Source of the DNA: Comamonas odontotermitis
GTDB lineage: Bacteria > Pseudomonadota > Gammaproteobacteria > Burkholderiales > Burkholderiaceae_C
Assembly: GCF_020080045.1 (NCBI RefSeq)
Contig: NZ_CP083451.1
Coordinates: 1,736,001 to 1,800,000, forward strand
Length of the DNA: 64,000 nucleotides
Reading direction: 5' to 3'
Below the pieces are notes generated by a model, which searched no databases, was not told the DNA's origin, and worked only from the letters and a program-made list of their open reading frames with translations. Within the stretch, counting starts at the first letter, position 1; every line of letters starts with the position of its first letter. Positions 34,455 through 42,604 of this stretch are shown piece by piece. The translations under genes were made by a program, and so were the position numbers.

Positions 34455-36434
34455 GTGAAATTATCGTCTATAGCGGCATTACGCTCGGGTGGTCTGCATA
34501 GAGCGCTAATACTCTCGCGCGTAGCTAGCGCAGTTATCGGTCTGAGCGCAGTCAGTGGTGTACAGGCGGCGCAGCTCGCGTGTGGCCCTGCAAGTTCTCC
34601 ATTGCGCATCAGCACGGCGAAGGCAACTTGGTCTGCAGATGCTCGCTATGTGAGTGCTCCAACTGGACCGGCAGCTACTCTTGTGGATGACTACAAATGG
34701 CGTGGCTGGTTTGACAAGACCACAGCTCAGCACCAGTCGGGTGCCGGTTCTCTGGCAGGACAGCCCATGCAGGGTGACTGGATCTCATTTGGCGATGGCG
34801 AGTATCCGAACTCGGCAGGTGGCAACACCGGAAGCGGACCTTATCCGCCAGTCATAACGGATGGTGATGTCGCGAACGGTGCATTAGTTGCAAGACGCGT
34901 GTCTTTTACCTACAACGAAAAAATCACCATTGCTCCTAACGTCGATCTGTCCACCATCAAAGTGATTGGATCGGGCGGCTTTGACGATGGCACTTTGTTT
35001 TTGGTCAAGCCTGATACGACCCCAGATTCTTCTGTGACGAACTGGATACGTACGTCTGCGTCCTTCGCGGGGTATAGCGCTCCATCGCTCATCAATGTGA
35101 ATGGTGCCAATACCGGAATGGGGTTCTACTATGGGGATAACACTATCGGCTTTGCCGTTGAAAACACATTCCATGCGCCAACAACGAGTGCTGGCAATCC
35201 CACAGGCTTGATTGCGGACTTTGAGATTTCGGCTGATTGTTTGCCAGAGGCTCCTCCGCCTCCCACTCAAAGCCTGATTTGCCCAGTGGGCAATGCAGCA
35301 GGCGACACTGTCCGTATCGGCCCATTCACCACCAATGCACGTGACTGGAAGTGGACCTGGCGCACCAATGCTGGCGCACTGGAAAATGTTCAGCAGCCAT
35401 TGTTTGACGATTATCGCTATCGCAGCTATTTCAATCCGAGAACTCTGTCTGAGGCGACGACCGCTCGCTGGATCAGTCCCGGCACAACGGACCCTGCTGG
35501 CACTGATATTCCTGGTGTGCCTTATCCTGCAGCCACTGGCCAATCCAATGGCGGTGTGGATGCCTCCACGTTCGTGATGAATCAACCGATCAACGTGGGC
35601 AACAACGTCGACCTTGCCAGCATCAAATTGCAGGGGCGGTTTGCATTCGATGATTACGGAAATTCCGTATATGTCTTGCCAGCCGGTGGTACTGCATCTT
35701 CTGGTGGTACTTACCTGTCTAATGGTTACGGGACATTCACTTCATTGACCACCCCTGCCATTCCCGGTTTCCAACAAGGTGAGAACACCATTGGCTTCAT
35801 GCTTGACGGTGGGCAAAACACCAATAGCTGCAGTGGCGGCACCTGTGCACTCGGGGCGATTGCTGATTTCTATGTGACTGCCAGTTGCACAGGGGTCGAC
35901 CCTGTCGTAACGCCACCGGCAGCGGATCTGTCCATCACCAATTCCAATGGGATGACCAGTGTTGTGCCTGGCAGCAGTGTGACTTACACCATTACTGCCA
36001 GCAACGCAGGACCGGCGGCTGTATCAGGTGCTACCGTGTCGAGCACACTGCCAGCAGCCCTCACGAATGCCACCTGGACCTGCACCGGATTGGGTGGTGG
36101 TACATGTGCGGCAACAGGTAATGGCAATATCAATGACACTGTGAGCCTGCCAGCAGGCGCCAGCGTGATTTACACATTGAATGCGACGGTTTCTTCTACA
36201 GCGACGGGAAGCCTTGCCAATACTGCGGCTATTGCGCCTCCGGCGGGAGTTGACGATCCCACGCCTGGAAACAACAGTGCTACCGATAGTGACACAGTGA
36301 CAGCTGCTCCTGGGGCAGCAACCGCTACCCCGGTTCCAGTATTGGACCTTGCAGGCTTGGGTTTGCTGGGTATTCTGAGTGCAGGCATCGGCGCAATGGC
36401 GCTGCGCCGTAGGCACGGTCAAGGCACGAAGTAA
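34455..36434 (+). CDS. Large secreted DUF11 surface protein with IPTL-CTERM-like tail
   Basis: 659 residues from a GTG start placed by GGAGG 4 nt upstream. A signal peptide (ASAVIGLSAVSGVQAA) precedes two related domains of about 200 residues. They begin LACGPASSPLRISTAKATWSADARY and LICPVGNAAGDTVRIGPFTTNARDW, and share NVDLS/ASIK, FDD and NTIGF motifs. A DUF11 repeat follows (PPAADLSITNSNGMTSVVPGSSVTY to SLANTAAIAPP). The tail VPVLDLAGLGLLGILSAGIGAMALRRR is a membrane helix plus Arg cluster of the exosortase-sorting kind, though the IPTLxxWG core is degenerate. It is probably an outer-surface or matrix protein, and a strong terminator follows. Confidence 0.85.
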   Translation: MKLSSIAALRSGGLHRALILSRVASAVIGLSAVSGVQAAQLACGPASSPLRISTAKATWSADARYVSAPTGPAATLVDDYKWRGWFDKTTAQHQSGAGSLAGQPMQGDWISFGDGEYPNSAGGNTGSGPYPPVITDGDVANGALVARRVSFTYNEKITIAPNVDLSTIKVIGSGGFDDGTLFLVKPDTTPDSSVTNWIRTSASFAGYSAPSLINVNGANTGMGFYYGDNTIGFAVENTFHAPTTSAGNPTGLIADFEISADCLPEAPPPPTQSLICPVGNAAGDTVRIGPFTTNARDWKWTWRTNAGALENVQQPLFDDYRYRSYFNPRTLSEATTARWISPGTTDPAGTDIPGVPYPAATGQSNGGVDASTFVMNQPINVGNNVDLASIKLQGRFAFDDYGNSVYVLPAGGTASSGGTYLSNGYGTFTSLTTPAIPGFQQGENTIGFMLDGGQNTNSCSGGTCALGAIADFYVTASCTGVDPVVTPPAADLSITNSNGMTSVVPGSSVTYTITASNAGPAAVSGATVSSTLPAALTNATWTCTGLGGGTCAATGNGNINDTVSLPAGASVIYTLNATVSSTATGSLANTAAIAPPAGVDDPTPGNNSATDSDTVTAAPGAATATPVPVLDLAGLGLLGILSAGIGAMALRRRHGQGTK

Positions 36435-36441
36435 TCGTACA

Positions 36442-36480
36442 GAAGCTCCCCGGGCAGCAATGCCCGGGGAGCTTCTTTCT
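36442..36480 (+). terminator. Strong rho-independent terminator
   Basis: A perfect 15-bp stem (arm GAAGCTCCCCGGGCA) around a GCAA tetraloop, followed by TTTCT, begins 8 nt after the large surface protein stop. Confidence 0.9.
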
Positions 36481-36504
36481 GGTTGGTAAGAGAATACTCC
36501 TGAA

Positions 36505-36541
36505 GGGTCGGCAGTTTCTAAGAATGCTGCCGGCTCTTTTT
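36505..36541 (+). terminator. Second tandem terminator
   Basis: GGGTCGGCAG pairs with CTGCCGGCTC (two wobble pairs) around a 12-nt loop, followed by TTTTTAT. It is a backup 25 bp after the first terminator and isolates the next surface protein gene. The rest of the gap to 36843 shows no gene. Confidence 0.7.
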
Positions 36542-36843
36542 ATTGGGAATCTCCTGCCTTCCCGACCTCATTGTTATGGAGAATGGGTGCGTTCACCCGC
36601 ATTGCAACGTATTTTTATCAGTTGCCTAGCGTTGCATGCAGTCAATTGCAAGGGTGGTTAACACCATTTGTTGCTCGGCACACACTTTTGGGGAAATTTC
36701 ATGGAGGGCCGCATAAATCCAAACGATTGGAAAAAAAAGCAAATATGAAAAGTTCATAACGTCTGTACAAATCTCCTTGGAAATCTTCCTGTCTTTGCCA
36801 CAGGTGTCTTCGATTTTTCTCGAAAGCTTTTTGAGGGGTCTCC

Positions 36844-38208
36844 ATGACTTTTTATATTCGCTCTGTTTCTTTATCTGCTGAAAAAAAAGGGAACATTCTT
36901 GGATCGTTGCGTGGCGTATCCCTGCTGATTGCTGCAATTGGCCTGCTCACTCCCGAGCTGGGGATGGCACAAGCTGCACCGGTCTGTGACGGTCGGCTTT
37001 TCCTGTCACAGGATTCACCGACCGGCCTCAATCTGGTTTCTACTGCCACCAATCCCATGGCTTACACAGCGGTAGGCGCTGTATCGAGCATCACCTACAA
37101 CGCGCTGGGCTACTCTCCGGTCGATGGCAAGCTCTATGCGATGCGAACAGACAGCGGCAATTTGAATCATCTATTGACGCTGGACCAAAGTACAGGTGCC
37201 TGGACCGATGTGGGAGCTATATCTGCTTTGCCCACAACCTCGGCCTTCAATAGTGGAGCAGTGGGCAGCGATGGCATTTACTACGTCAAGCCAAGTGGCA
37301 ATACGCAGGTGATCTATGCCATCAATACAGGTGCGCAAACATTCACAACCATCAACCTCAGCCAGGCATTCACCACGTCTGATTTGGCCTGGGTGGGCGG
37401 TGCATCCGGCGGCCTGTATTCTGTGGCCGACAATGGACAACTCTTCTCGATCAACGCAACCGACGGCACTGTTACGGCGCAGGGCTCTCCAGACAGCACA
37501 GGAGGGGTGCTGGGCGCTCAGTTTGGTGGCGTGAATGGCTTGTTCGGTTCTGCAAATAATGGCAGCGGTTTCTATCAGATCAACCTGAGCACAGGCAAGA
37601 AGACAATGATCTCTGGCTCGCCAGGATCGGGGACCAACGACGGAGGCAATTGCCCGAATGCCCCCATCAAATTTCCGGCAGATCTAAGCATCACCAAGAC
37701 CAACGGGCAGAGCAGTTATACACCGGGTACGAATGTCGTCTACACCGTCACGGTAACGAACAAAGGTCCCTTCACAGCGACGGGTGCAAAGGTGACAGAC
37801 ACTTTGCCCGGCGGAATCAGCGCTGCTACCTGGTCTTGCACGGCTACTGCAGGAGCTTCGTGTATGGCCTCCGGTACAGGAGGCATCGACGACACCATCA
37901 CCCTGCCCAAGGATGGCACCGCAACCTATACGCTGACGATGTCGGTGCCGACCAGTTTTACCGGTGACCTCGTGAACACGGCCACGGTGGCTGTCGATGG
38001 CAACAGCGCAAGTGCTATCAATGAGAGCCCGGATCCGGATCCTTCCAATGACAGCGCGACGGACACTGACACTCAAAAGGTGCCAACAACACCTGGCAAC
38101 GGTACAGCAACCTCTGTGCCCACATTAGGTGAATGGGCCCTGATGCTGCTATCCATGGCAATGGCAGGATTCGCTGGACTGCGCCTGCGCCGCCTTCGCG
38201 AAATGTAA
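36844..38208 (+). CDS. Secreted beta-propeller/DUF11 surface protein with IPTL-CTERM
   Basis: 454 residues. A long signal region (SLLIAAIGLLTPELGMAQAAP) precedes a DUF6923-like propeller half (residues 47-270). It contains CDGRLFLSQDSPTGLNLV, YNALGYSPVDGKLYAMR and repeated YxVADNGQLFSINATDG-type blades. A DUF11 repeat (PADLSITKTNGQSSYTPGTNVVYTVTVTNKGP) comes next and matches the DUF11 of the other island proteins. The end SVPTLGEWALMLLSMAMAG...RLRR is a textbook IPTL-CTERM signal, read in other species by exosortase H, which is not in this window. Likely anchored or released at the cell surface; ligand unknown. Confidence 0.88.
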   Translation: MTFYIRSVSLSAEKKGNILGSLRGVSLLIAAIGLLTPELGMAQAAPVCDGRLFLSQDSPTGLNLVSTATNPMAYTAVGAVSSITYNALGYSPVDGKLYAMRTDSGNLNHLLTLDQSTGAWTDVGAISALPTTSAFNSGAVGSDGIYYVKPSGNTQVIYAINTGAQTFTTINLSQAFTTSDLAWVGGASGGLYSVADNGQLFSINATDGTVTAQGSPDSTGGVLGAQFGGVNGLFGSANNGSGFYQINLSTGKKTMISGSPGSGTNDGGNCPNAPIKFPADLSITKTNGQSSYTPGTNVVYTVTVTNKGPFTATGAKVTDTLPGGISAATWSCTATAGASCMASGTGGIDDTITLPKDGTATYTLTMSVPTSFTGDLVNTATVAVDGNSASAINESPDPDPSNDSATDTDTQKVPTTPGNGTATSVPTLGEWALMLLSMAMAGFAGLRLRRLREM

Positions 38209-39056
38209 TGGAGTAGGGTAGGCGTGCAGGGGCATAACTTCGAACGGCGCTAGATCTGAATTACCAATAGTTTGATTGCAGATTGGAGCTTGTGTATCGT
38301 TGCAATGCACCTAATTGCACGGTGTTGGCGATCCCAGTTCTTGTGATGCTATCAACTCGCCTACCCATCGATTCACTTGGTTGATTTTTTATATGAAAAC
38401 TCACAAAGCTCCGCTTGAGTGAATCGCTCTTTTTATGCATTTGGTCTGCAGCCTTTACGGTTAGGAAGACCTGGGTTGTACGCTTAGGCTTGTGCCAGCA
38501 TCCTCCAATCTTCTGAGTGAAAGGCTGGTTCGTTATCGTTCTGCACGCAGTTGATCCGCATACTAGGCTCTGCGTAATAAAAATGCAGTATTATTGGAGA
38601 GATCGAAGATCTTCGGTTTATTCTCATCTCGATGCATGGCTGTAAATGAAGTTGTAGTACGCTCATCAATGGAGAGGATAATTTAATATAAGATGAGAAG
38701 CTCTGATAATTTGAGTTGCTTGAGAATGAATCTATGACCTATTTTAAAAATGCGCTCAAAATTCTGGTGGCAATGCATGGCAGATTTCCAGTGCTCCCAT
38801 GCTCATGGTGAGATTCGGCCACTGAGACTCAATCGAGTGAATTCTGGATAAAAGCCATGTAGCACCCAAATTTGTAAAGTGGCCCCGTGCATGCTGTTCG
38901 GAATCAGCAGGCGTAAATCTCCTGAATGAAGGTTGATGGTTAATAAAGCCTACTGTTCTCTCATGGGGTGAAGTCTGAAGGAGATCCTGGCGTGTGCTCA
39001 TAAGAGCCGCTAACACAACCCTGTAAATCGCAGATTTGCGGTTGAGACGAGGCGTC
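38209..39056. other. Gene-free stretch
   Basis: About 850 bp without a supported gene. It is moderately AT-rich; short frames here have no start signals or recognisable products. No terminator as clear as those above was seen directly after the preceding stop. Confidence 0.5.
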
Positions 39057-39179
39057 GGGCCGCGTGAGGCCGCGCCGCGTCAGGCCGGGCCGCGCTAGGC
39101 GAAGCCGCAGGCAGTACAGACGTACGACAAGGCTGGGCGCCCCCGGCTAGGCGCTCCCGGCTAGGCACCCCCAGCGAAG
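39057..39179. repeat. Two GC-rich triple repeats inside the AT-rich island
   Basis: Three 15-bp units lie end to end (GGGCCGCGTGAGGCC, GCGCCGCGTCAGGCC, GGGCCGCGCTAGGCG). About 35 bp further are three 14-15-bp units (GCGCCCCCGGCTAG, GCGCTCCCGGCTAG, GCACCCCCAGCGAAG). Between them is GCAGGCAGTACAGACGTACGACAAGG with a palindromic GTAC pair. The block is far more GC-rich than its surroundings. It resembles intergenic repeats common in Comamonadaceae, but I cannot name a family. The 176 bp from here to the kinase start hold its promoter region. Confidence 0.65.
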
Positions 39180-39355
39180 CAACGACGATCAAGGTTGCGC
39201 TAGCGACTCTAAGTAATGTGGATCGCGAGACTGCATTGATGCGTGCTCTGATGGCTGCAGATCGGCCAATTTCGAAAATTAATTCAAGGCATTCATGTAA
39301 GGCGTGGCAATTTACAAGGGAAATGTAGAAGCTAACCATTTGGTAATAAATAAAA

Positions 39356-41035
39356 ATGACCAATATCAACTACAACTTATTCTTTGCTACATCTGCCTTT
39401 GTTTCAACGCTTGTACTAATTCCACTGCTTCTGTCCAATCATATTCGTCAGATTGGTATAAAGAGGATTGGTTTATACACTTTGGGTTTTTTTATTGCGA
39501 TTCTGGCAGTCTATTTATATGCTGGATGGTTTAATGGCCATCCAACCATTTACTCCTATTCATCTTATGGGAATCACCTGTTGACATTAGGTGTGGCTAT
39601 ACAGACGCTTGGCATCAGGAGATTTTATTACCAGTCATCAATGTTGTATTTGATTTTGCCTTGTATTGCAATTTCTGAAATTTTGGTTTTTTGGTATATG
39701 TGGGGGGATCCAAATTACCCGCGCAGATTAATATGTTTCACCTTCTTTTTGCTTGTTTTTGTTTTTATTCAATTTTTCACAGTTGTTCGACACGGTGATA
39801 GGTCTTTTATTAATCGATTGCTTTCAACATCGCTGGCAATTGAGTGTCTTGTTTATTTAATGCGCTGTATTACAATTCTGGTGCCTGGTCTGGTACCTAC
39901 AGGCCCAACGGAGTTCTCTTTTATACAATTTTCTTATATTTTCGTTTTTTCTGCAGTTATGCCATTGACCGCTATTTGTTTAATGATTAATGGTAATTAT
40001 CTATTGCAGCAAAAATCGCTGATTGATGCAAAGAAAAATAATCAACAAAAAGCAGAAACTTTGGGCTATATAAGTCATGATCTTCGTGCACCTCTGGCGT
40101 CCATTTCTGGATATGCAGAACTACTGCTCAGTGATGCCACTGATGCTCAGAGAAAATCATTGCTCTCGATTCAGCGCAGCGTCAACTATCAACTAGGCCT
40201 GATCGATGAATTGCAGGCATTTTCCAGAATAGAACTACAGCCCCTAGCAATTCAACCCAACACAGTCGATTTATTACTACTGTTGAACGATATTTCAGAA
40301 TATGCGAGTTCCCTGTGCTCTCAACAGAACAATAGTTTCCGCTACGAGCCTCCTAAAGGGCTTCCTCGAGTGATCCGTCTGGACGGTAATCGTCTGCAGC
40401 AAGTTCTGCTTAATCTGCTCTCGAATGCCTCAAAATTCACGCATGAGGGCAAGGTGATTCTGGCGGTTACTGCTCAGCCAAAGGGCGCTGTTTGTGCTTT
40501 GCACTTCGCTGTCAGTGATACGGGAATAGGGATCGATCTGACCCAGAAGGTCGATATTTTTGGTGCTTTTCAGCAAATTCACGCAACGGGCGGTAGCACT
40601 GGATTGGGATTGTTCATTGCTCAACGCATCGTCTCAGCTATGGGAGGGGCTCTGAGTGTGGTCAGTACTCCGGGTCAAGGCAGCACGTTTTCTTTCGAGC
40701 TTCATGTACCTATCGTCACCGCATCTGATTCTGACTGGTCAGATGTAGGCCCGTCTCCCTCCGCAAAGCCTCTCCCTTCTTTTCTGCAGATAGCAGAGCG
40801 GGGGGCTCATGCTCATGTCAATATCAAAACCCATATGAGCGATGAGGCCCTGGATGAACTGGCCAATTTGGCACTTTGTGGCCGCGTGACCGACATAGAG
40901 TACTGGATTGAACGTCACATTCAGGAAAGCACCCATTTCCCGGTCGCAGACTTGCTGCGTGACCTGTTGGATCAGTTTGACTTTCCCGGTATCCATGCAC
41001 TTGCGCAGCGAGGTCGGAGCCATTCGAGCCCTTGA
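39356..41035 (+). CDS. Seven-helix membrane sensor histidine kinase, paralogue of the other island kinase
   Basis: 559 residues. Seven hydrophobic helices fill the first 212 residues with little periplasmic sequence, so the signal is probably sensed in or at the membrane. The kinase core begins at KAETLGYISHDLRAPLASISGYAELLL (His241) and continues with LLNLLSNASKF, SDTGIGID, DIFGAFQQI and GLGLFIAQRIV. It is closely similar to the island's other kinase over the core, and also over the extra tail ALDELANLALCGRVTDIEYWIERH. The sensor halves differ completely, so the pair looks like one output with two inputs. No receiver domain is attached. Its first half has markedly AT-rich codons. Confidence 0.92.
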   Translation: MTNINYNLFFATSAFVSTLVLIPLLLSNHIRQIGIKRIGLYTLGFFIAILAVYLYAGWFNGHPTIYSYSSYGNHLLTLGVAIQTLGIRRFYYQSSMLYLILPCIAISEILVFWYMWGDPNYPRRLICFTFFLLVFVFIQFFTVVRHGDRSFINRLLSTSLAIECLVYLMRCITILVPGLVPTGPTEFSFIQFSYIFVFSAVMPLTAICLMINGNYLLQQKSLIDAKKNNQQKAETLGYISHDLRAPLASISGYAELLLSDATDAQRKSLLSIQRSVNYQLGLIDELQAFSRIELQPLAIQPNTVDLLLLLNDISEYASSLCSQQNNSFRYEPPKGLPRVIRLDGNRLQQVLLNLLSNASKFTHEGKVILAVTAQPKGAVCALHFAVSDTGIGIDLTQKVDIFGAFQQIHATGGSTGLGLFIAQRIVSAMGGALSVVSTPGQGSTFSFELHVPIVTASDSDWSDVGPSPSAKPLPSFLQIAERGAHAHVNIKTHMSDEALDELANLALCGRVTDIEYWIERHIQESTHFPVADLLRDLLDQFDFPGIHALAQRGRSHSSP

Positions 41036-41120
41036 TAGATATGCTGCGAATAGGGCTTGGACAGAAATTTGAACGTGGTCAGCCCATGGGTAGGGCGCTT
41101 GTTGCGCTTGTGCTAAGCAT

Positions 41121-41139
41121 ATGACCAGGGGCAGTCCAA
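41121..41139. repeat. Right copy of the 19-bp island repeat
   Basis: TGACCAGGGGCAGTCCAAA is identical to 24478-24496, in the same orientation. It lies about 170 bp inside the tRNA end of the island. The left copy lies just after the integrase, so the two bracket the cargo. Confidence 0.7.
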
Positions 41140-41268
41140 ATCTAGAGATTTGAGATGTACGCGGCGAGCGAGGTGCAGAAAGCACAAAATGCGAATGAGC
41201 ACCGCCAGAAGGTAAGTCTGAGCTACAAAAATTGTGTACCGATAGTTACTCGGAGCAGAAAAGTAAAA

Positions 41269-41297
41269 AACCCCGCTATCTTTTAAATAGCGGGGTT
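41269..41297 (-). terminator. Terminator of tRNA-Thr(CGT)
   Basis: On the minus strand AACCCCGCTAT and ATAGCGGGGTT form a perfect 11-bp stem, followed by a T-run. It lies 12 nt after the CCA end. The same structure with changes occurs at the left end of the island, so one copy was brought in by the element. Confidence 0.88.
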
Positions 41298-41309
41298 TCT
41301 TTACTGTTT

Positions 41310-41385
41310 TGGTGCCGGAGAGATGAATCGAACACCCGACCTTCTCATTACGAATGAGCTGCTCTACCGACTGAGCTACACCGGC
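41310..41385 (-). tRNA. tRNA-Thr(CGT)
   Basis: 76 nt with encoded CCA. The cloverleaf folds: acceptor GCCGGTG with CTCCGGC (one U6-U67 mismatch), D-arm GCTC/GAGC, anticodon loop TTCGTAA with anticodon CGT, T-arm GGGTG TTCGATT CATCT. It reads ACG threonine codons and is a thrW-type gene, a classical integrase target. It is the intact copy at the right boundary of the island. Confidence 0.95.
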
Positions 41386-41438
41386 GTTAGAGATAAATTA
41401 TAGCGTGAATTTTTGGCTCTCGGACCAAATTGCGGAAT

Positions 41439-42446
41439 TTATGCTTCTAGGTGGTAGCGGGTGACGCGATCCACTTCGTTCTTGGAACCCAGGACCACAC
41501 TGACGCGTTCGTGCAGCTTGGTGGGCTGCAGATCGAGGATGCGTTCGCGGCCATTGGTGGCGGCGCCGCCTGCTTGCTCCACCAGCCAGGCCATGGGATT
41601 GGCTTCGTACATCAGGCGCAGTTTGCCGGGCTTGTTGGGCTCACGCTTGTCCCAGGGGTACATGAAGATGCCGCCGCGCGTGAGGATGCGGTGCACATCC
41701 GCCACCATCGAGGCAATCCAGCGCATGTTGAAGTCCTTGTTGCGAGGACCTTCGACGCCTGCCAGGCATTCGTCAACATAGCGCTTCACGGGGGTGTCCC
41801 AGTGGCGCATGTTGCTCATGTTGATGGCGAATTCTTTGGTGTCTTCGGGAATGCGCACGTTTTCCTGGGTCAGGACGAAGCTGCCCATTTCGCGGTCCAG
41901 CGTGAACATGGCCACGCCGTCGCCCACGGTCAGCACGAGCGTGGTTTGCGGGCCATAGACGCAGTAGCCAGCAGCGACCTGCTGGGCGCCGGGCTGCAGA
42001 AAGTCCTCTTCGGTTACGCCAGGGTGGCCTTCGGGCTTTTTGAGCACGCTGAAGATGGTGCCGATCGACACGTTGACGTCGATGTTGGACGAGCCGTCCA
42101 GCGGATCGAACATGAGCAGGTATTCGCCTTGGGGATAGCGGTTGGGCACCAGATAGATACTGTCCATTTCTTCCGAGGCCATGGCAGCCAGGTGGCCACC
42201 CCATTCATTGGCTTCAATCAGCACTTCGTTGGCAATGATGTCGAGCTTTTTCTGCACTTCGCCCTGCACGTTTTCGCTGCCCGCCGTGCCCAGCACACCG
42301 CCCAGCGCGCCCTTGTTGACAGACTGGCTGATGCTCTTGCAGGCGCGGGCCACCACTTCAAGCAGCAGGCGCAACTGCGCGGGGATGAGGCCGTCGACGC
42401 GCTGCTGCTCAACGAGGTAGCGCGACAGGGAGATACGTTGGTTCAT
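41439..42446 (-). CDS. fbp: Class I fructose-1,6-bisphosphatase
   Basis: 335 residues from the ATG with TAGGAA upstream (product [11 protein letters not shown]). It removes the C1 phosphate in gluconeogenesis and the Calvin-type cycle. Metal and substrate motifs are visible: [27 protein letters not shown], and the C-terminal [17 protein letters not shown]. Length is typical. It is 53 bp from the tRNA and thus the first host gene right of the island. It is transcribed with the same polarity as pepN, from which it is separated by 158 bp. Confidence 0.97.
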   Translation of the reverse strand: MNQRISLSRYLVEQQRVDGLIPAQLRLLLEVVARACKSISQSVNKGALGGVLGTAGSENVQGEVQKKLDIIANEVLIEANEWGGHLAAMASEEMDSIYLVPNRYPQGEYLLMFDPLDGSSNIDVNVSIGTIFSVLKKPEGHPGVTEEDFLQPGAQQVAAGYCVYGPQTTLVLTVGDGVAMFTLDREMGSFVLTQENVRIPEDTKEFAINMSNMRHWDTPVKRYVDECLAGVEGPRNKDFNMRWIASMVADVHRILTRGGIFMYPWDKREPNKPGKLRLMYEANPMAWLVEQAGGAATNGRERILDLQPTKLHERVSVVLGSKNEVDRVTRYHLEA

Positions 42447-42604
42447 AACCGTTCCTATCAATACAAATCCGGTTTACGCAAATCGGGATCCGGCGAGATG
42501 TCTCTCCAGCATGAATGCCGGCATTGCATCCCCATCCTTGTTTGTGTAAGTCCTAAAAATTCAAGACCAGCCGCAAATGGGCACGGCTGGGGAGGCCTGG
42601 CACA

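Larger units (their letters stand above)
22777..41361. mobile_element. Integrated genomic island at tRNA-Thr(CGT), about 18.6 kb
   Basis: Both ends carry the 3' half of tRNA-Thr(CGT) in the same orientation, offset by 18,533 bp: a diverged fragment at the left and the intact tRNA at the right. A tyrosine integrase begins 177 bp inside the left repeat. DNA between the repeats is visibly more AT-rich than the flanking hut and fbp genes, with long AT-rich gaps. Cargo: one broken and three intact secreted surface-protein genes, two sensor kinases, one response regulator and one dehydrogenase. No conjugation, replication or phage structural genes are visible, so it would need help to move or is a cargo-only island. 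Confidence 0.88.

Noticed and set aside
39057..39179. Repeat cluster considered as a CRISPR array
   Set aside because: The units are tandem without regular unique spacers, only three each, imperfect and GC-rich; there are no cas genes nearby.
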